DNA of 64,000 nucleotides from Verrucomicrobiota bacterium (GCA_013289195.1 JABDAI010000002.1:30041-94040); one strand, 5' to 3'. Counted from the stretch's first letter, positions 26,402-39,156 are shown. The notes: a model not told the origin generated them from the sequence alone. Numbers and translations are program-made.

Positions 26402-29400
26402 TTATAAGTCATAGTTTACGTCGGGAATAGAAAAATCAGGCTTTTCTTCTTGCCTGTCATCCGTAAATTCAGAGTCGTAATTTGTCTGTTCAGGTTCCAA
26501 TTCCGGATCAATTGAATTTTTCTTCACTTGCAGTGCTTCAGATTCAGTTTCAACATGAATTGGATTTTGTTTTTCTAAATTTTCTTGAAGTTGCTTTCCT
26601 TGTTCTAAAATCTCCTGGAGCTCCTTTTGTTCTTTCATTTCAGCTATAGACATATCATCGCAATTTTTCTGTTTAGGTTCGGAATTTATTGGATTTGGAC
26701 CATTTTGTACTTGCTCTATTTCTGAACTACTTTTGATCGGATTTTGTTTTTCTAAATCCTCTACATCTTGAATCTCTAATGCTTGCACAGACGATTCCTC
26801 TAACATTTTACTGCCCTTGAGAGATTTTTGATTAGTCGAATCCAAGACTTTCTCATCAGTCTCAATACCGATTAATTTTTGGAGTGCTTCAAGATCTTTT
26901 GACTGGTTGGGTGTTTCCAAAAGCTTAAAATCATTATTTCCATAATCCACTTCTTTGATATCAGCATTAGATTCAGTAACGCCTAATGTTATAATCTTTA
27001 ATGATTCATTTTTGATAATTATATTTAATAAAGGCGATTCATTAAGATAAATATTCATAGCCAACGAATTTAGTCCAGCAAACCAAACACAATCATTAAT
27101 ATTTTTCCCAAAAATTAAACAAGGAACAGTTCCCATAATGGTTCCACTAAAACTATAACCTATAGAGTATATATCCTTCGACCAACTATTTATACCAATT
27201 CCGATATCAGATAAAGAGAATAATAATACTCCATCAATCCACTTGCCAATGCTAGTATAAGGATAAGAATAATAATTAAAAAAAGAAGAAATGGCTACAC
27301 CGTAACTCAATGACAATATGTGGCCCAGAACAATATTGTTACTATCTGTTATAGGATAAATCATTCTTGCCGCATTGACCACACGAGCAACCATCCATCG
27401 ATCTGATTCAAAAAATGGCCGGGTATAAGACCAATGACTTGCTTGAGCAGCAAAAGTCAAAATAATACTTCCAGTCATTGCTCCAACAAAAGCACTTCCT
27501 ACTGTATCCATTATAAAAGTAATTATCTCATAGACTGAGGAACCAGTACCTCTAATGATAGCAGCAAGATAGCCTAGAACTGAAAATCCTATCAGATATT
27601 TTAAAGCAAAATCACTCACAAATTTGTTGCTATCAAAGTAGTATCTTGCATAGTTTCGATTCCCTCCGGAAAAGTAAAGGTACGCTTCATCTTTAAAAGT
27701 TTGATCGCGTTGCCTAATAACATATACGTTACCTCCTATAGCACCTAAGATTAACCCAGTACTTCCGAGAATAATAGCCCCCCAAATACCTTCATAGAGT
27801 AAATTGACAATGACATTTGATACTAAGCCTGATTTCAATCCTTTAACAAAGCCCAAGGTCCCACTTGCAACGGACATCATTACATAGGCTTGATTAGGTT
27901 TACGTGTAAAAACTATAGATCCAATTGTAAGTCCAATTGTAAGAGGAACGATAGTAACAGCCGCAACAACAAAAGCACTTGTACCCTGAGTTGTTTGTTT
28001 ATTTGGTTCATAGTGAAATAATATTTCCATCAATTGATTGTGTTCCAGTTGATTGTCACTGTTGAAAATTAGTTCAGATTGGGTGTTTTCAAAGTTTTTA
28101 TCGGCTTTATTTATATTTATAATGCTATTTATTCTATTGAGATGTTGTTGATAAAGCAGCTGGTTTGGGTCAATCTTTGCAGCCTGTTCAATAGCTTTTT
28201 TTGCCGCATGATAATTTTTCCGTTGAAAGTAAGAGATACCTAGATTATTGAAATATACTGCATTATTACTATCTGATTTTGTGAGTTTTTCAAAAATTAA
28301 TATTGATTCACGAAAATTACCTGATTTATAAAAAGCGATGCCTAAATTATTATAATAGGATACTTTATTTGGATTATTAATTATAGCTTTACTATAATAC
28401 TGAATTGCTTTAGAATAATTACGTGAAAGAAAATAAGCATCTCCCATATTATTATAACAGCTATCATTACATACTGATTTTTGTTCGAGTTGTTGGTATA
28501 ATTTTATTGCTTTATTATAATTTTTAAGTTTTACATAAATATGTGCTTCTTCATTATAATAAAAAATTTCAGACTTATTATTTTCTTGCGCTTTAACATA
28601 AGCATGAGCTGCTTCAATATAAAAGCCATATTCATAATATATCGCGGCTATTGCAGCAAAAAACTCAGATTGATATTTATAAACGGGCGTTTGGGGCATT
28701 ATTTTTAAAAATCTGTTCTTAATATCATTATTATAATTTTTTTTACCCACCATTCTTTGTATTATCCTCTCATAGGCTTCTTTATAAGCTCCAGATTCTC
28801 CATACAAATCTATTAATTTTTCATTATAAAAATCTTTGATTGCTGGTGTTATACAGTAATCGAAGGCTTCTATATATTCTTTAATAGCTTCAGGATAATT
28901 GTATTTACTGGTTGCATAAGTTTCAGCTAGCCCTGCATGATAAGAATGTTCTGCAGGATTTGTTTGCAATAGTTGCTTATAAATGGATAATGCTTTGTCG
29001 AATTGACCCAGTTTAAGATAAATATTGCTCACAGAGGCAATATAATGCTGTTCTCTATTTTCAATAAATTTTGAGCTTTTCTTATCCAAAAACTTTAAAG
29101 CTAACTTATAATTTTCTAATGCTTCTTCAAACTTTCCAGATAAATAATAAGCTCCACCAAGTCCAGCATAATGCAAATGTGATTGGCTAATTGCATTGGC
29201 TTCTTTATAACTATTTATTGAATTTTCGTAATAAGCTTCTGCATTTTCACCCACTAAAGTATACTCTAAATATAAGTCGGCTAATTTATGATGATAATTA
29301 TCTGTTTTATTTAAGGCTATTGCCTGTAGATAATATTTTTCAGCACTTTTGTAATTAGCCATTTGAAGTTCTATATCCCCTATATATTCATGACAATTTG

Positions 29401-31006
29401 CATTTGAATTATCAATTTTTAGAGCAGTTCTATATTTAATTAAAGCCTCATCATACCTTCCTAGTATAAAATACAAATTACCTAAATTAACCTGCTCATC
29501 ATAACTATTTGAATTCTTTAAAACTAAAATCTTGTTTTTGTGATTCGTTAATAAATTATTATTTAATAACGAATAAAGTGGATGATGAATATTAGAGTTG
29601 ATTGCGGTGATAAACATATCAACAGCCTCTAAATGCATTCCAAGAGCGAAATAACTTTCTCCTGTCTTTATGTAATACGGTTCATTTTCAGAACCCTGTT
29701 CTTTAGCATACTCAATGGCTTTTAAATACTGCTTTAAAGCTCTATCATTTTCTCCTTGTGAAGTATAAAGTTGACCTAAATAATAATAACTTACATGAGA
29801 GCCATTATTAAGTTCTATGGCTTTCCAAAAATTAGTTTCTGCTGATTTTTCGTTACCTATGAATAAATAAGCGATGCCACGTGCAATATAATATTCACTA
29901 ATAGAATTAATTTTAACTAATTTGTCTAAAACAATAATAGCCGCATTATAATTTTTTACTTCTATAAAAGATAAACCTAAATATAATAATGTTTTTTGAT
30001 CACTTGGATTAAAAGTTAAAGCTTTATTATACTCTTTTATCGCTTCAAGAAATAATCCCATTTTCCCCTTTACAAAACCAAGTCTCGCAAAGTATTCAAA
30101 CTTTCCTGAATCAATATCTATTGCTTTTTGGAAAAATTTGGCTGCCTGAATGAAATCTTCTTTTTTTTCATAACAACTAGCTATATTATAATAATATATA
30201 TCACTACTGAATTCATTATTAGCAATAGTTATAATCTTATTTAACTGCAAAATGGCCTCATCATATCTTTGCTGATTGTAATAAAGAGAGGATAAACTAA
30301 GAAGTATATTATTTTCCAATATTTTATCATTATTTGCAAAGGCTAAAGCTTGTTTATACTCTATTGCCGACTCTCCAAATTTTCTGAGCTCAAATAGTAT
30401 GTCAGCTTTTTTTAATATATATAATGGATTATTGGGATCTATTTCTATTGCTTTAGCAATTGTCTCCAAAGCATCCATAAAAAGCTTTTCTTCGATTAAA
30501 AATTCGGTACGTCTAACATAGTTATCTGCCAAATAACCGGATTTTACATAATTTAATATATAATCCCCAAGGTATAGTAATGACTGTGCAACTGCATATT
30601 TAAACGTCAAACTATTTATTAAGCTGGTTAATTCTTTAGTAGAGCTAAGTCCTATATCTCTTAACCCACTTTCTAAATTAGTAGAAGCACTTAACCCAGC
30701 ATTTTTTAGAGATTTTTTCAAATTTAAAATCGTTGCTGCATCTGCTCCAAAACTTTTCGCTGAACCTTGCAAATTTAAAGCTTTTGCTGCCTCAACACCT
30801 GCGTTTTTTAAAGCTTCTTTTAAATCTAACGCCCTTGCTGCTTCAACACCAAAATTCCTTGTGCTTCCTTCTAAATTTAATACTTTTACCGCTTCAAGGC
30901 CAAATTTTTCCATACCCTCCTTGATTTTTTCAGCCCCTTTTTCTCCAGAATGTTCGAACCATCTGTTAGGTGTAAATATGCTACCTAAATCATTCCAAAA
31001 ACTCAT
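26402..31006 (-). CDS. Giant TPR protein with 17-residue repeats and membrane region
   Basis: A 1534-residue protein of unknown function. Residues 34-131 are tandem 17- to 15-residue repeats. About 170-985 hold some two dozen tetratricopeptide repeats (for example YYNNLGIAFYKSGNFRESILIFEKL), a protein-binding superhelix. About 1010-1345 are several hydrophobic, Gly-rich segments, and about 1350-1534 an acidic tail with EKQNPI (twice) and GPNPI. There is no signal peptide. The start has AGAAAGGA 6 bases ahead, a rare Shine-Dalgarno sequence in this window. It is divergent from gyrB; the permuted oxidase follows 161 bases downstream on the same strand. Confidence 0.75.
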   Translation of the reverse strand: MSFWNDLGSIFTPNRWFEHSGEKGAEKIKEGMEKFGLEAVKVLNLEGSTRNFGVEAARALDLKEALKNAGVEAAKALNLQGSAKSFGADAATILNLKKSLKNAGLSASTNLESGLRDIGLSSTKELTSLINSLTFKYAVAQSLLYLGDYILNYVKSGYLADNYVRRTEFLIEEKLFMDALETIAKAIEIDPNNPLYILKKADILFELRKFGESAIEYKQALAFANNDKILENNILLSLSSLYYNQQRYDEAILQLNKIITIANNEFSSDIYYYNIASCYEKKEDFIQAAKFFQKAIDIDSGKFEYFARLGFVKGKMGLFLEAIKEYNKALTFNPSDQKTLLYLGLSFIEVKNYNAAIIVLDKLVKINSISEYYIARGIAYLFIGNEKSAETNFWKAIELNNGSHVSYYYLGQLYTSQGENDRALKQYLKAIEYAKEQGSENEPYYIKTGESYFALGMHLEAVDMFITAINSNIHHPLYSLLNNNLLTNHKNKILVLKNSNSYDEQVNLGNLYFILGRYDEALIKYRTALKIDNSNANCHEYIGDIELQMANYKSAEKYYLQAIALNKTDNYHHKLADLYLEYTLVGENAEAYYENSINSYKEANAISQSHLHYAGLGGAYYLSGKFEEALENYKLALKFLDKKSSKFIENREQHYIASVSNIYLKLGQFDKALSIYKQLLQTNPAEHSYHAGLAETYATSKYNYPEAIKEYIEAFDYCITPAIKDFYNEKLIDLYGESGAYKEAYERIIQRMVGKKNYNNDIKNRFLKIMPQTPVYKYQSEFFAAIAAIYYEYGFYIEAAHAYVKAQENNKSEIFYYNEEAHIYVKLKNYNKAIKLYQQLEQKSVCNDSCYNNMGDAYFLSRNYSKAIQYYSKAIINNPNKVSYYNNLGIAFYKSGNFRESILIFEKLTKSDSNNAVYFNNLGISYFQRKNYHAAKKAIEQAAKIDPNQLLYQQHLNRINSIININKADKNFENTQSELIFNSDNQLEHNQLMEILFHYEPNKQTTQGTSAFVVAAVTIVPLTIGLTIGSIVFTRKPNQAYVMMSVASGTLGFVKGLKSGLVSNVIVNLLYEGIWGAIILGSTGLILGAIGGNVYVIRQRDQTFKDEAYLYFSGGNRNYARYYFDSNKFVSDFALKYLIGFSVLGYLAAIIRGTGSSVYEIITFIMDTVGSAFVGAMTGSIILTFAAQASHWSYTRPFFESDRWMVARVVNAARMIYPITDSNNIVLGHILSLSYGVAISSFFNYYSYPYTSIGKWIDGVLLFSLSDIGIGINSWSKDIYSIGYSFSGTIMGTVPCLIFGKNINDCVWFAGLNSLAMNIYLNESPLLNIIIKNESLKIITLGVTESNADIKEVDYGNNDFKLLETPNQSKDLEALQKLIGIETDEKVLDSTNQKSLKGSKMLEESSVQALEIQDVEDLEKQNPIKSSSEIEQVQNGPNPINSEPKQKNCDDMSIAEMKEQKELQEILEQGKQLQENLEKQNPIHVETESEALQVKKNSIDPELEPEQTNYDSEFTDDRQEEKPDFSIPDVNYDL
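30614..30907 (-). repeat. Tandem 17-residue repeats within the TPR protein
   Basis: Six units, residues 34-131: KFGLEAVKVLNLEGSTR, NFGVEAARALDLKEALK, NAGVEAAKALNLQGSAK, SFGADAATILNLKKSLK, then two 15-residue units starting NAGLSAS and DIGLSST. The period fits an amphipathic helix with Gly at position 3. The DNA units have diverged, so the repeat is old or kept by selection at protein level. Confidence 0.85.
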
Positions 31007-31210
31007 TTTGTTTCCTTTCTAAAATAAAGTCGTTTGTGCTATACATTGGACGTATCAAAAAACTTTAATTTTTTAAACGCAAAACATACGCTTTGCAACC
31101 TGAAATCACCACGGATTGTTAAAATATATTAGCTTAACTTAGACCTAAAAATCTTCATTCGGGATAAAAATTTTTTATAGCTTTTTTAAAAATCCTCAGC
31201 TATTGTATAG

Positions 31211-33730
<2,520 letters not shown>

Positions 33731-33749
33731 ATTTCAAAAGAATTTCCTA

Positions 33750-36173
33750 ATGACCACTGAAACTGAAAAATTAGTCGTAACTAATATTAACGAAATTATG
33801 GAAACAGCATACATCGATTATTCGATGTCTGTCATCGTTAGCCGTGCCCTTCCCGATGCCCGAGACGGTCTAAAACCTGTTCAACGCCGCGTCCTTTATG
33901 CCATGCTCCGCGAAGGCCTTCTACAAAGCCGTCCTTTCGACAAATGCGCCGGAGTCGTCGGTGAAGTTCTCAAAAACTACCACCCTCATGGTGATACCTC
34001 GGTCTACGATACGATTGTTCGTCTTGCTCAAGATTGGGTCATGCGCTATCCCCTTATCGATCCTCAAGGTAACTTCGGTTCCATCGATGGCGATTCCGCA
34101 GCTGCCTACCGCTACACCGAATGTCGACTAAAAGATATTGCCGAACAACTCCTCAAAGACATCGACGAGGACACTGTCGATTTTGCCCCGAATTACAAAG
34201 AAAGTACTACTGAGCCTACTGTCCTTCCCTCGGCCTTACCCAATCTTTTATTAAACGGCTCAACTGGTATCGCAGTAGGGATGACCACTAACGTTCCTCC
34301 GCACCACATAGGCGAAATCATCGATGCTGCCTGTGCCATTCTTAAAAATCCCAATGTAACAGTCGATGAGCTCTTAAAAATCATCACTGGACCCGACTTT
34401 CCCACTGGAGGCAGTGTCGTTGGTCTAGAAGGAATTCGAAAATATCTACGAACTGGTAGAGGCATCATTAAAGTTCGTGGCACCGTCCAAGTTGAAGAAC
34501 TCAAGGCCGGTAAAGAACAAATCATCATCACGGAAATTCCTTATAATGTTAATCGATCAGTTCTGGTAACACGCATTGCGGAACTAGTACAATTAAAAAT
34601 TTTAACTGAAATTAGCGATTTACGCGACGAATCCGACGAAAATACTCGCATTGTTATCGAACTCAAACGCGGTGAAATTCCACGCGTCGTCATCAATAAA
34701 CTTTACAAACATACTCCACTTGAAAACTCTTTTGGTGTCATTCTCCTAGCCTTGGACAAGCGTCGTCCAAAACAGATGAACATCAAGGAAATGCTCGAAT
34801 GCTTTATCGAACATCGCCGTGAAGTCACGTACCGTAGAACTCAATTTCGTTTACGCAAAGCGGAAGATAGAGCTCATATTCTTGAAGGTTACCGAATTGC
34901 TTTAGATAATCTCGATGAAATCGTTAAAATTATAAAAAAATCTCCAAATCGTGACGAGGCACGCATCAACTTGATGGCCAAATTCCCCTTCTCAGAACGT
35001 CAAACAAATGCCATTCTTGACTTACGCCTCTACCAATTAACTGGTTTAGAGCGCGAAAAAATTGAAAATGAGTTTCAAGAATTATTAAAAATTATCGACG
35101 AACTTCGTTCCATTATAGAAGACGAAACAAAACTCCTTCAAGTCATTCGCACCGAACTTCTGGATCTTCGAAAAAAATACATTACTGAACGTCGTACAAA
35201 AATCATTCCGGAAGAAGGCGAGTTCAAAATGGAAGACGTCATTGCAAACGAAGGTTGCATCATTACGGTAACTCACAAAGGATTTATTAAACGAACGGGC
35301 GTCAATGAATTTAAATCTCAAAAACGTGGTGGTAAAGGCGTCATCGGTACAGGCCAACATGATGACGACTTCGTCGAACACCTCTTCTCTGCCAGCACCC
35401 ACGACCATATCATGTTCTTCATGAAAACAGGGAGAGTTTACGTTGAGAAAGTATACGAAATCCCTGAAGGCACTCGAACTGCTAAAGGCCGCTCCGTTGC
35501 GAACGTTCTTCAGTTACAAAAAGATGAAGAGATCGCTGCCATGATATGTACTAATGAGATCAATGATCAATTGCACGTTGTCATGGGTACTAAAAAAGGT
35601 GTCGTTAAAAAAACCAACTTAGGCGAATATGCTAACGTCAGAAAAGGTGGCATCATTGGCATTAAAATAGATGAGGACGATGCTTTAGTTAACGTCATCC
35701 TCACTAAGGGCAACGAAGAACTGGTCATCATCACCCATAACGGCATGTCCATACGTTTTTCCGAAACAGAACTTAGGGATCAAGGCCGCGCAACTCATGG
35801 GGTTCGTGGCATAAAATTAAAAGGTACAGACTATGTTGAAGCCATGCAAGTTGTAGACCAAAATCTCACCCTTTTAATAGCCAGCGAACAAGGCCTGGGC
35901 AAACGTTCCAAATACGATCAATACAGAACTCAAGGTCGTGGTGGAAGTGGCATCATAGCTATTAAAACCTCAGGTGTCGCCGGAGCTCTCAATGTCAATG
36001 ATAATGATGAAATTATGATTTTCACTCATTCTGGACAGGCAGTACGTTCCCCAGTGAAAGACATCAGAGTCATAGGACGTACCACACAAGGAGTCCGCCT
36101 CATCAATCTAAGTAATGGAGACTCTATAATAGGTATTTCCAAAGTCATCCAAGTCGAAGAAAGTGAAGCTTAA
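33750..36173 (+). CDS. gyrA: DNA gyrase subunit A
   Basis: This is the DNA-cutting and rejoining half of gyrase. Among 807 residues are the catalytic Tyr122 (AAYRYTE), the quinolone-determining region HPHGDTSVYDTIVRLAQ (Thr at the E. coli 83 position, Asp at 87) and the GyrA box as QKRGGKG. The C-terminal beta-pinwheel is complete. The GyrA box separates gyrase from topoisomerase IV. It is co-transcribed with gyrB and ends 4 bases before a CCGAAACTGAGG motif. Confidence 0.97.
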   Translation: MTTETEKLVVTNINEIMETAYIDYSMSVIVSRALPDARDGLKPVQRRVLYAMLREGLLQSRPFDKCAGVVGEVLKNYHPHGDTSVYDTIVRLAQDWVMRYPLIDPQGNFGSIDGDSAAAYRYTECRLKDIAEQLLKDIDEDTVDFAPNYKESTTEPTVLPSALPNLLLNGSTGIAVGMTTNVPPHHIGEIIDAACAILKNPNVTVDELLKIITGPDFPTGGSVVGLEGIRKYLRTGRGIIKVRGTVQVEELKAGKEQIIITEIPYNVNRSVLVTRIAELVQLKILTEISDLRDESDENTRIVIELKRGEIPRVVINKLYKHTPLENSFGVILLALDKRRPKQMNIKEMLECFIEHRREVTYRRTQFRLRKAEDRAHILEGYRIALDNLDEIVKIIKKSPNRDEARINLMAKFPFSERQTNAILDLRLYQLTGLEREKIENEFQELLKIIDELRSIIEDETKLLQVIRTELLDLRKKYITERRTKIIPEEGEFKMEDVIANEGCIITVTHKGFIKRTGVNEFKSQKRGGKGVIGTGQHDDDFVEHLFSASTHDHIMFFMKTGRVYVEKVYEIPEGTRTAKGRSVANVLQLQKDEEIAAMICTNEINDQLHVVMGTKKGVVKKTNLGEYANVRKGGIIGIKIDEDDALVNVILTKGNEELVIITHNGMSIRFSETELRDQGRATHGVRGIKLKGTDYVEAMQVVDQNLTLLIASEQGLGKRSKYDQYRTQGRGGSGIIAIKTSGVAGALNVNDNDEIMIFTHSGQAVRSPVKDIRVIGRTTQGVRLINLSNGDSIIGISKVIQVEESEA

Positions 36174-36255
36174 TTGCCGAAACTGAGGCTTGTAATTAAC
36201 GACAGGTCTTCGTTTTTCCTTAAAACATTTCGTTCGAGATAAGAAATAGAGGTTC

Positions 36256-37812
36256 TTAAGAAATCTTCTTTTTATTTTTTTTCTTATCTTTTTTGTTAAC
36301 TTTTTTTAATCCTTTCTTAGGTTTAGATTCTTTCTTAGATTTAGACTTCTTTTTAGGTCTTACTTTATTTTTAGCCTTTACCTTCGTAGCCTTTGTGTCT
36401 TTTTTGGGAGAATCTTTCTTTGCTGCCGGCTTCTCTTCAGTTTTCGGCGTCACTTTTTCAGGCTGTGGCATTTCTTCTTTCTGCTTATTGCTTTCGCTGT
36501 CAGGATTATTGGCTGCTTTATTCTGGTTCTTGACTGACTGTTGAAGCTTCTGTAATACTTTTTTGCGATATGCTTCATATAAGTCCTTTGCGGTAGTATT
36601 ATACGGCAGACACTCTTTCATATCGACATAGGCTTTCAATGTTGGATCCCCAAGCAATGTAAATCCAAGATTTAAATCACCAGAATCTGTAGATCTTGAT
36701 TCATCTGAAAGTATCTGTCCATTATACCCGGGGAAATACGAGTCCAAAGGTGGAAGATTGAATACATTAAAATAAGAAAGAATATTATTTCCAAAATTCT
36801 TTCCATTACTATGCATAAACTGAATGTCTAAAATATTTCCAAAGACTGACAATCCTGCAATTACTAATGACGAAGAATGCGGTCCGAATAAATAAACACT
36901 TCCCAATGATTCTTTATGCGTGTATTGACAGACATTACAAGAATTTAATAATAGAAAAGGCTGCTTAATAGGAACTTGCATAATTTCATGATTATGCAAT
37001 TGATGTTTTGTATCGTCTTTATTTTCACAAAAAACATGCATAGTATTAAATCCATGTGCCTGAAGAAATAAATACTGACTATCGTCTTTATTTAATAATT
37101 CCAAATAACCATTTACATAACCTTCGAACAAGAGATATTCATAACCATTGCATAATATCTTTTCTATAGTATCGTGTTCATGTTCCGCCATACCAAGCGA
37201 ATGATATTTGTATTTCAAATCTGACACAGGTATTTGACATGTCCTATATAGATGATTTTTTTCAAAATAATTTTTAATTAAATCAATTTCCGACATTCCC
37301 AAAAAAAGATTCGGATTTTCTGGCGCCCAAATTCGAGATACCCAAATATCAGGATTTTTCTTCCCCTCATGTCCAATAATACGTCCTTTGTCATCTCTAA
37401 TAAAACTGTCGCTATTGAGACACATTAAATATGTATCTATGGGACCTTCACTATAGATTTCTGTATCCTTCAATTTGAATATTCCCCAAGCATAGGGAAG
37501 CCGGCCAATTAAAACCGCTCCTTGAATTTTAACTTGCTCATAATAACTGCTCAATAAGGCTTTTAATTCTTCTACATTCTTGTTAGCATAATCCCATTCA
37601 AATAACAATACCTCTTCATGACCCTCATTTTTCAGATCACTTATATATAGATCTATGCTATCTTGAACATCCTTATACAAATCCTTGTTGATTATTACTG
37701 CAACAGCACCCTGATTATTCCTCGCAAAATTTTCATTTCCGCTTAACTGAATAGAACATGCATTAACTACAACAAAACCAATTATTAATAAAATTTTTAA
37801 TTTTTTCATCAT
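36256..37812 (-). CDS. Putative C25 (gingipain-like) peptidase lipoprotein with Lys-rich tail
   Basis: This 518-residue protein opens with a signal peptide and a possible lipobox (VVNAC, Cys19). The domain at about 30-405 has the plan of gingipain/caspase-fold proteins: VAVIINKDLYKDVQDSI, GAVLIGRLPYA, then a His-Gly (QAHG, His253) and a Cys after a beta strand (LLLNSCNVCQ, Cys292). These would form the His/Cys dyad. About 425-518 is nearly all Lys, Pro, Glu and Ser, a highly basic tail. It is divergent from the kinase-like gene at 38083. The peptidase call is by motif; cleavage after Arg or Lys is not shown. Confidence 0.6.
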   Translation of the reverse strand: MMKKLKILLIIGFVVVNACSIQLSGNENFARNNQGAVAVIINKDLYKDVQDSIDLYISDLKNEGHEEVLLFEWDYANKNVEELKALLSSYYEQVKIQGAVLIGRLPYAWGIFKLKDTEIYSEGPIDTYLMCLNSDSFIRDDKGRIIGHEGKKNPDIWVSRIWAPENPNLFLGMSEIDLIKNYFEKNHLYRTCQIPVSDLKYKYHSLGMAEHEHDTIEKILCNGYEYLLFEGYVNGYLELLNKDDSQYLFLQAHGFNTMHVFCENKDDTKHQLHNHEIMQVPIKQPFLLLNSCNVCQYTHKESLGSVYLFGPHSSSLVIAGLSVFGNILDIQFMHSNGKNFGNNILSYFNVFNLPPLDSYFPGYNGQILSDESRSTDSGDLNLGFTLLGDPTLKAYVDMKECLPYNTTAKDLYEAYRKKVLQKLQQSVKNQNKAANNPDSESNKQKEEMPQPEKVTPKTEEKPAAKKDSPKKDTKATKVKAKNKVRPKKKSKSKKESKPKKGLKKVNKKDKKKNKKKIS

Positions 37813-38082
37813 TTTACAATAAATATACTTATAATTATTTCAACAAACACTTTTAGGAAATTTTTGATCATTTTCTTTATCTCTAATAGTATAATAAATT
37901 TCGATTTTCTCATTATTCCATGATAAAAATAATTACAAATATGTCAATCATAAAGAAATTCGCCCCACCTTCAAAATTTAGAGCTAATTTTTGTTGAATT
38001 TTTTTCCAAATAATTTTTAATCTACCTCGTTTTGGGATCAATTTTATCTTATTCCGAATATTCACTAATTCAATAAATCGAT

Positions 38083-39156
38083 ATGCCTGTCGCAATAATT
38101 TCTAGAAAATTTTTGAGCATTTTTCTTACTATTTCCAGTATTATTTACTTACAGGCAATAACAATCAATGATAGTATCCATTGCAATGATATTAATTTGC
38201 AAAAGCTATATTCTCGGCTCTTGGAAATGGATATCGATCAAAAGCAAGATATCATAGAACTCTCAAACTTACAATTATTTAAACCCAAACCTGTAGGAGG
38301 TTGCACTGGGGGTATTTACTGTGATTCCAATCAAATTTACTATGTAAAACAATCTAATCCTTTTACAGAACTTATTGGATCCAAAATAATGAATTTAATT
38401 ATGGGTACACATTGTACACCCGTCGTTAAATTAATAATTGATCAAATCAATTGTGTCGCCTCTGTCGAACTTCCTAACTTTCAAACTCAAAAATATTATA
38501 ATGAAAACTTCATAACACCTTATAATAATGCTATCGGAAAAGTCGACTTGATAGTCGCAATGGATTTTTTGGGCCTCGTCGATAGACACAGTCGAAACCT
38601 AGGTTATATCTTATCTCCTAACTCCCGTCCTATAGCCGCTCGAATTGATTTTGATGCCTGTTTTTCATTTGATAAAGTTAAACCTTCTCTCAATACCCAA
38701 TACGATCCAAATAGTAATCATTTATGCCTTAGTCTATTATATTATACGGTCAAAAAATATCCAAAACCTCAAATAATCAGTTCAATTAAGAAGATCATCA
38801 GTATTCCCGATGAACAAATAATGATAGCTGTACTCCAAGCCTATGTAGCTCTATCACAAAAAGGCCCCATTGATCTAGATCCTTTCTTAGTCATTGCTAA
38901 TAAATTGATTGAACGAAAAAACCTTTTCCGCGAAACAATAGAATGCAGAGACTCACCTATTTATAAAGCCATGCAAAGACAATATTTGAAAAGCAAATAC
39001 AAAGCTTTTAATCAGTTCTTTCTAGATATATTCCCAATACATTATCTTACGGTTTCTAAGAAAGTCAAAACATTCATACGTAACTTTATTTGCCCAAGCT
39101 CTCCAAATCTTGTTCCTATGGCAAATATTAATATTAATGAAATAGTCTCTCAATAG
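38083..39156 (+). CDS. Exported phosphoinositide-kinase/HipA-like atypical kinase
   Basis: A 357-residue protein with a signal peptide (about 1-25, ending YLQA). Kinase-fold elements follow in order: a Gly-rich turn GGCTGG (72-77), a VAIK-like Lys89 (YYVKQ), and a possible helix-C Glu96. The catalytic loop is DRHSRN (Asp167-Asn172) and the metal-binding IDFD has Asp189 and Asp191. DRHxxN with a following DF(G/D) about 20 residues on is typical of PI3/PI4-kinase-like and HipA-like kinases. All key residues are present, so it could be active. Substrate (lipid, protein or other) is unknown. It is divergent from the C25-like gene. Confidence 0.6.
   Translation: MPVAIISRKFLSIFLTISSIIYLQAITINDSIHCNDINLQKLYSRLLEMDIDQKQDIIELSNLQLFKPKPVGGCTGGIYCDSNQIYYVKQSNPFTELIGSKIMNLIMGTHCTPVVKLIIDQINCVASVELPNFQTQKYYNENFITPYNNAIGKVDLIVAMDFLGLVDRHSRNLGYILSPNSRPIAARIDFDACFSFDKVKPSLNTQYDPNSNHLCLSLLYYTVKKYPKPQIISSIKKIISIPDEQIMIAVLQAYVALSQKGPIDLDPFLVIANKLIERKNLFRETIECRDSPIYKAMQRQYLKSKYKAFNQFFLDIFPIHYLTVSKKVKTFIRNFICPSSPNLVPMANININEIVSQ

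Noticed and set aside
36293..36544. Hydrophobic plus-strand frame resembling a membrane protein
   Set aside because: It is the antisense of the Lys-rich tail (AAG/AAA give CTT/TTT) and not an independent gene.
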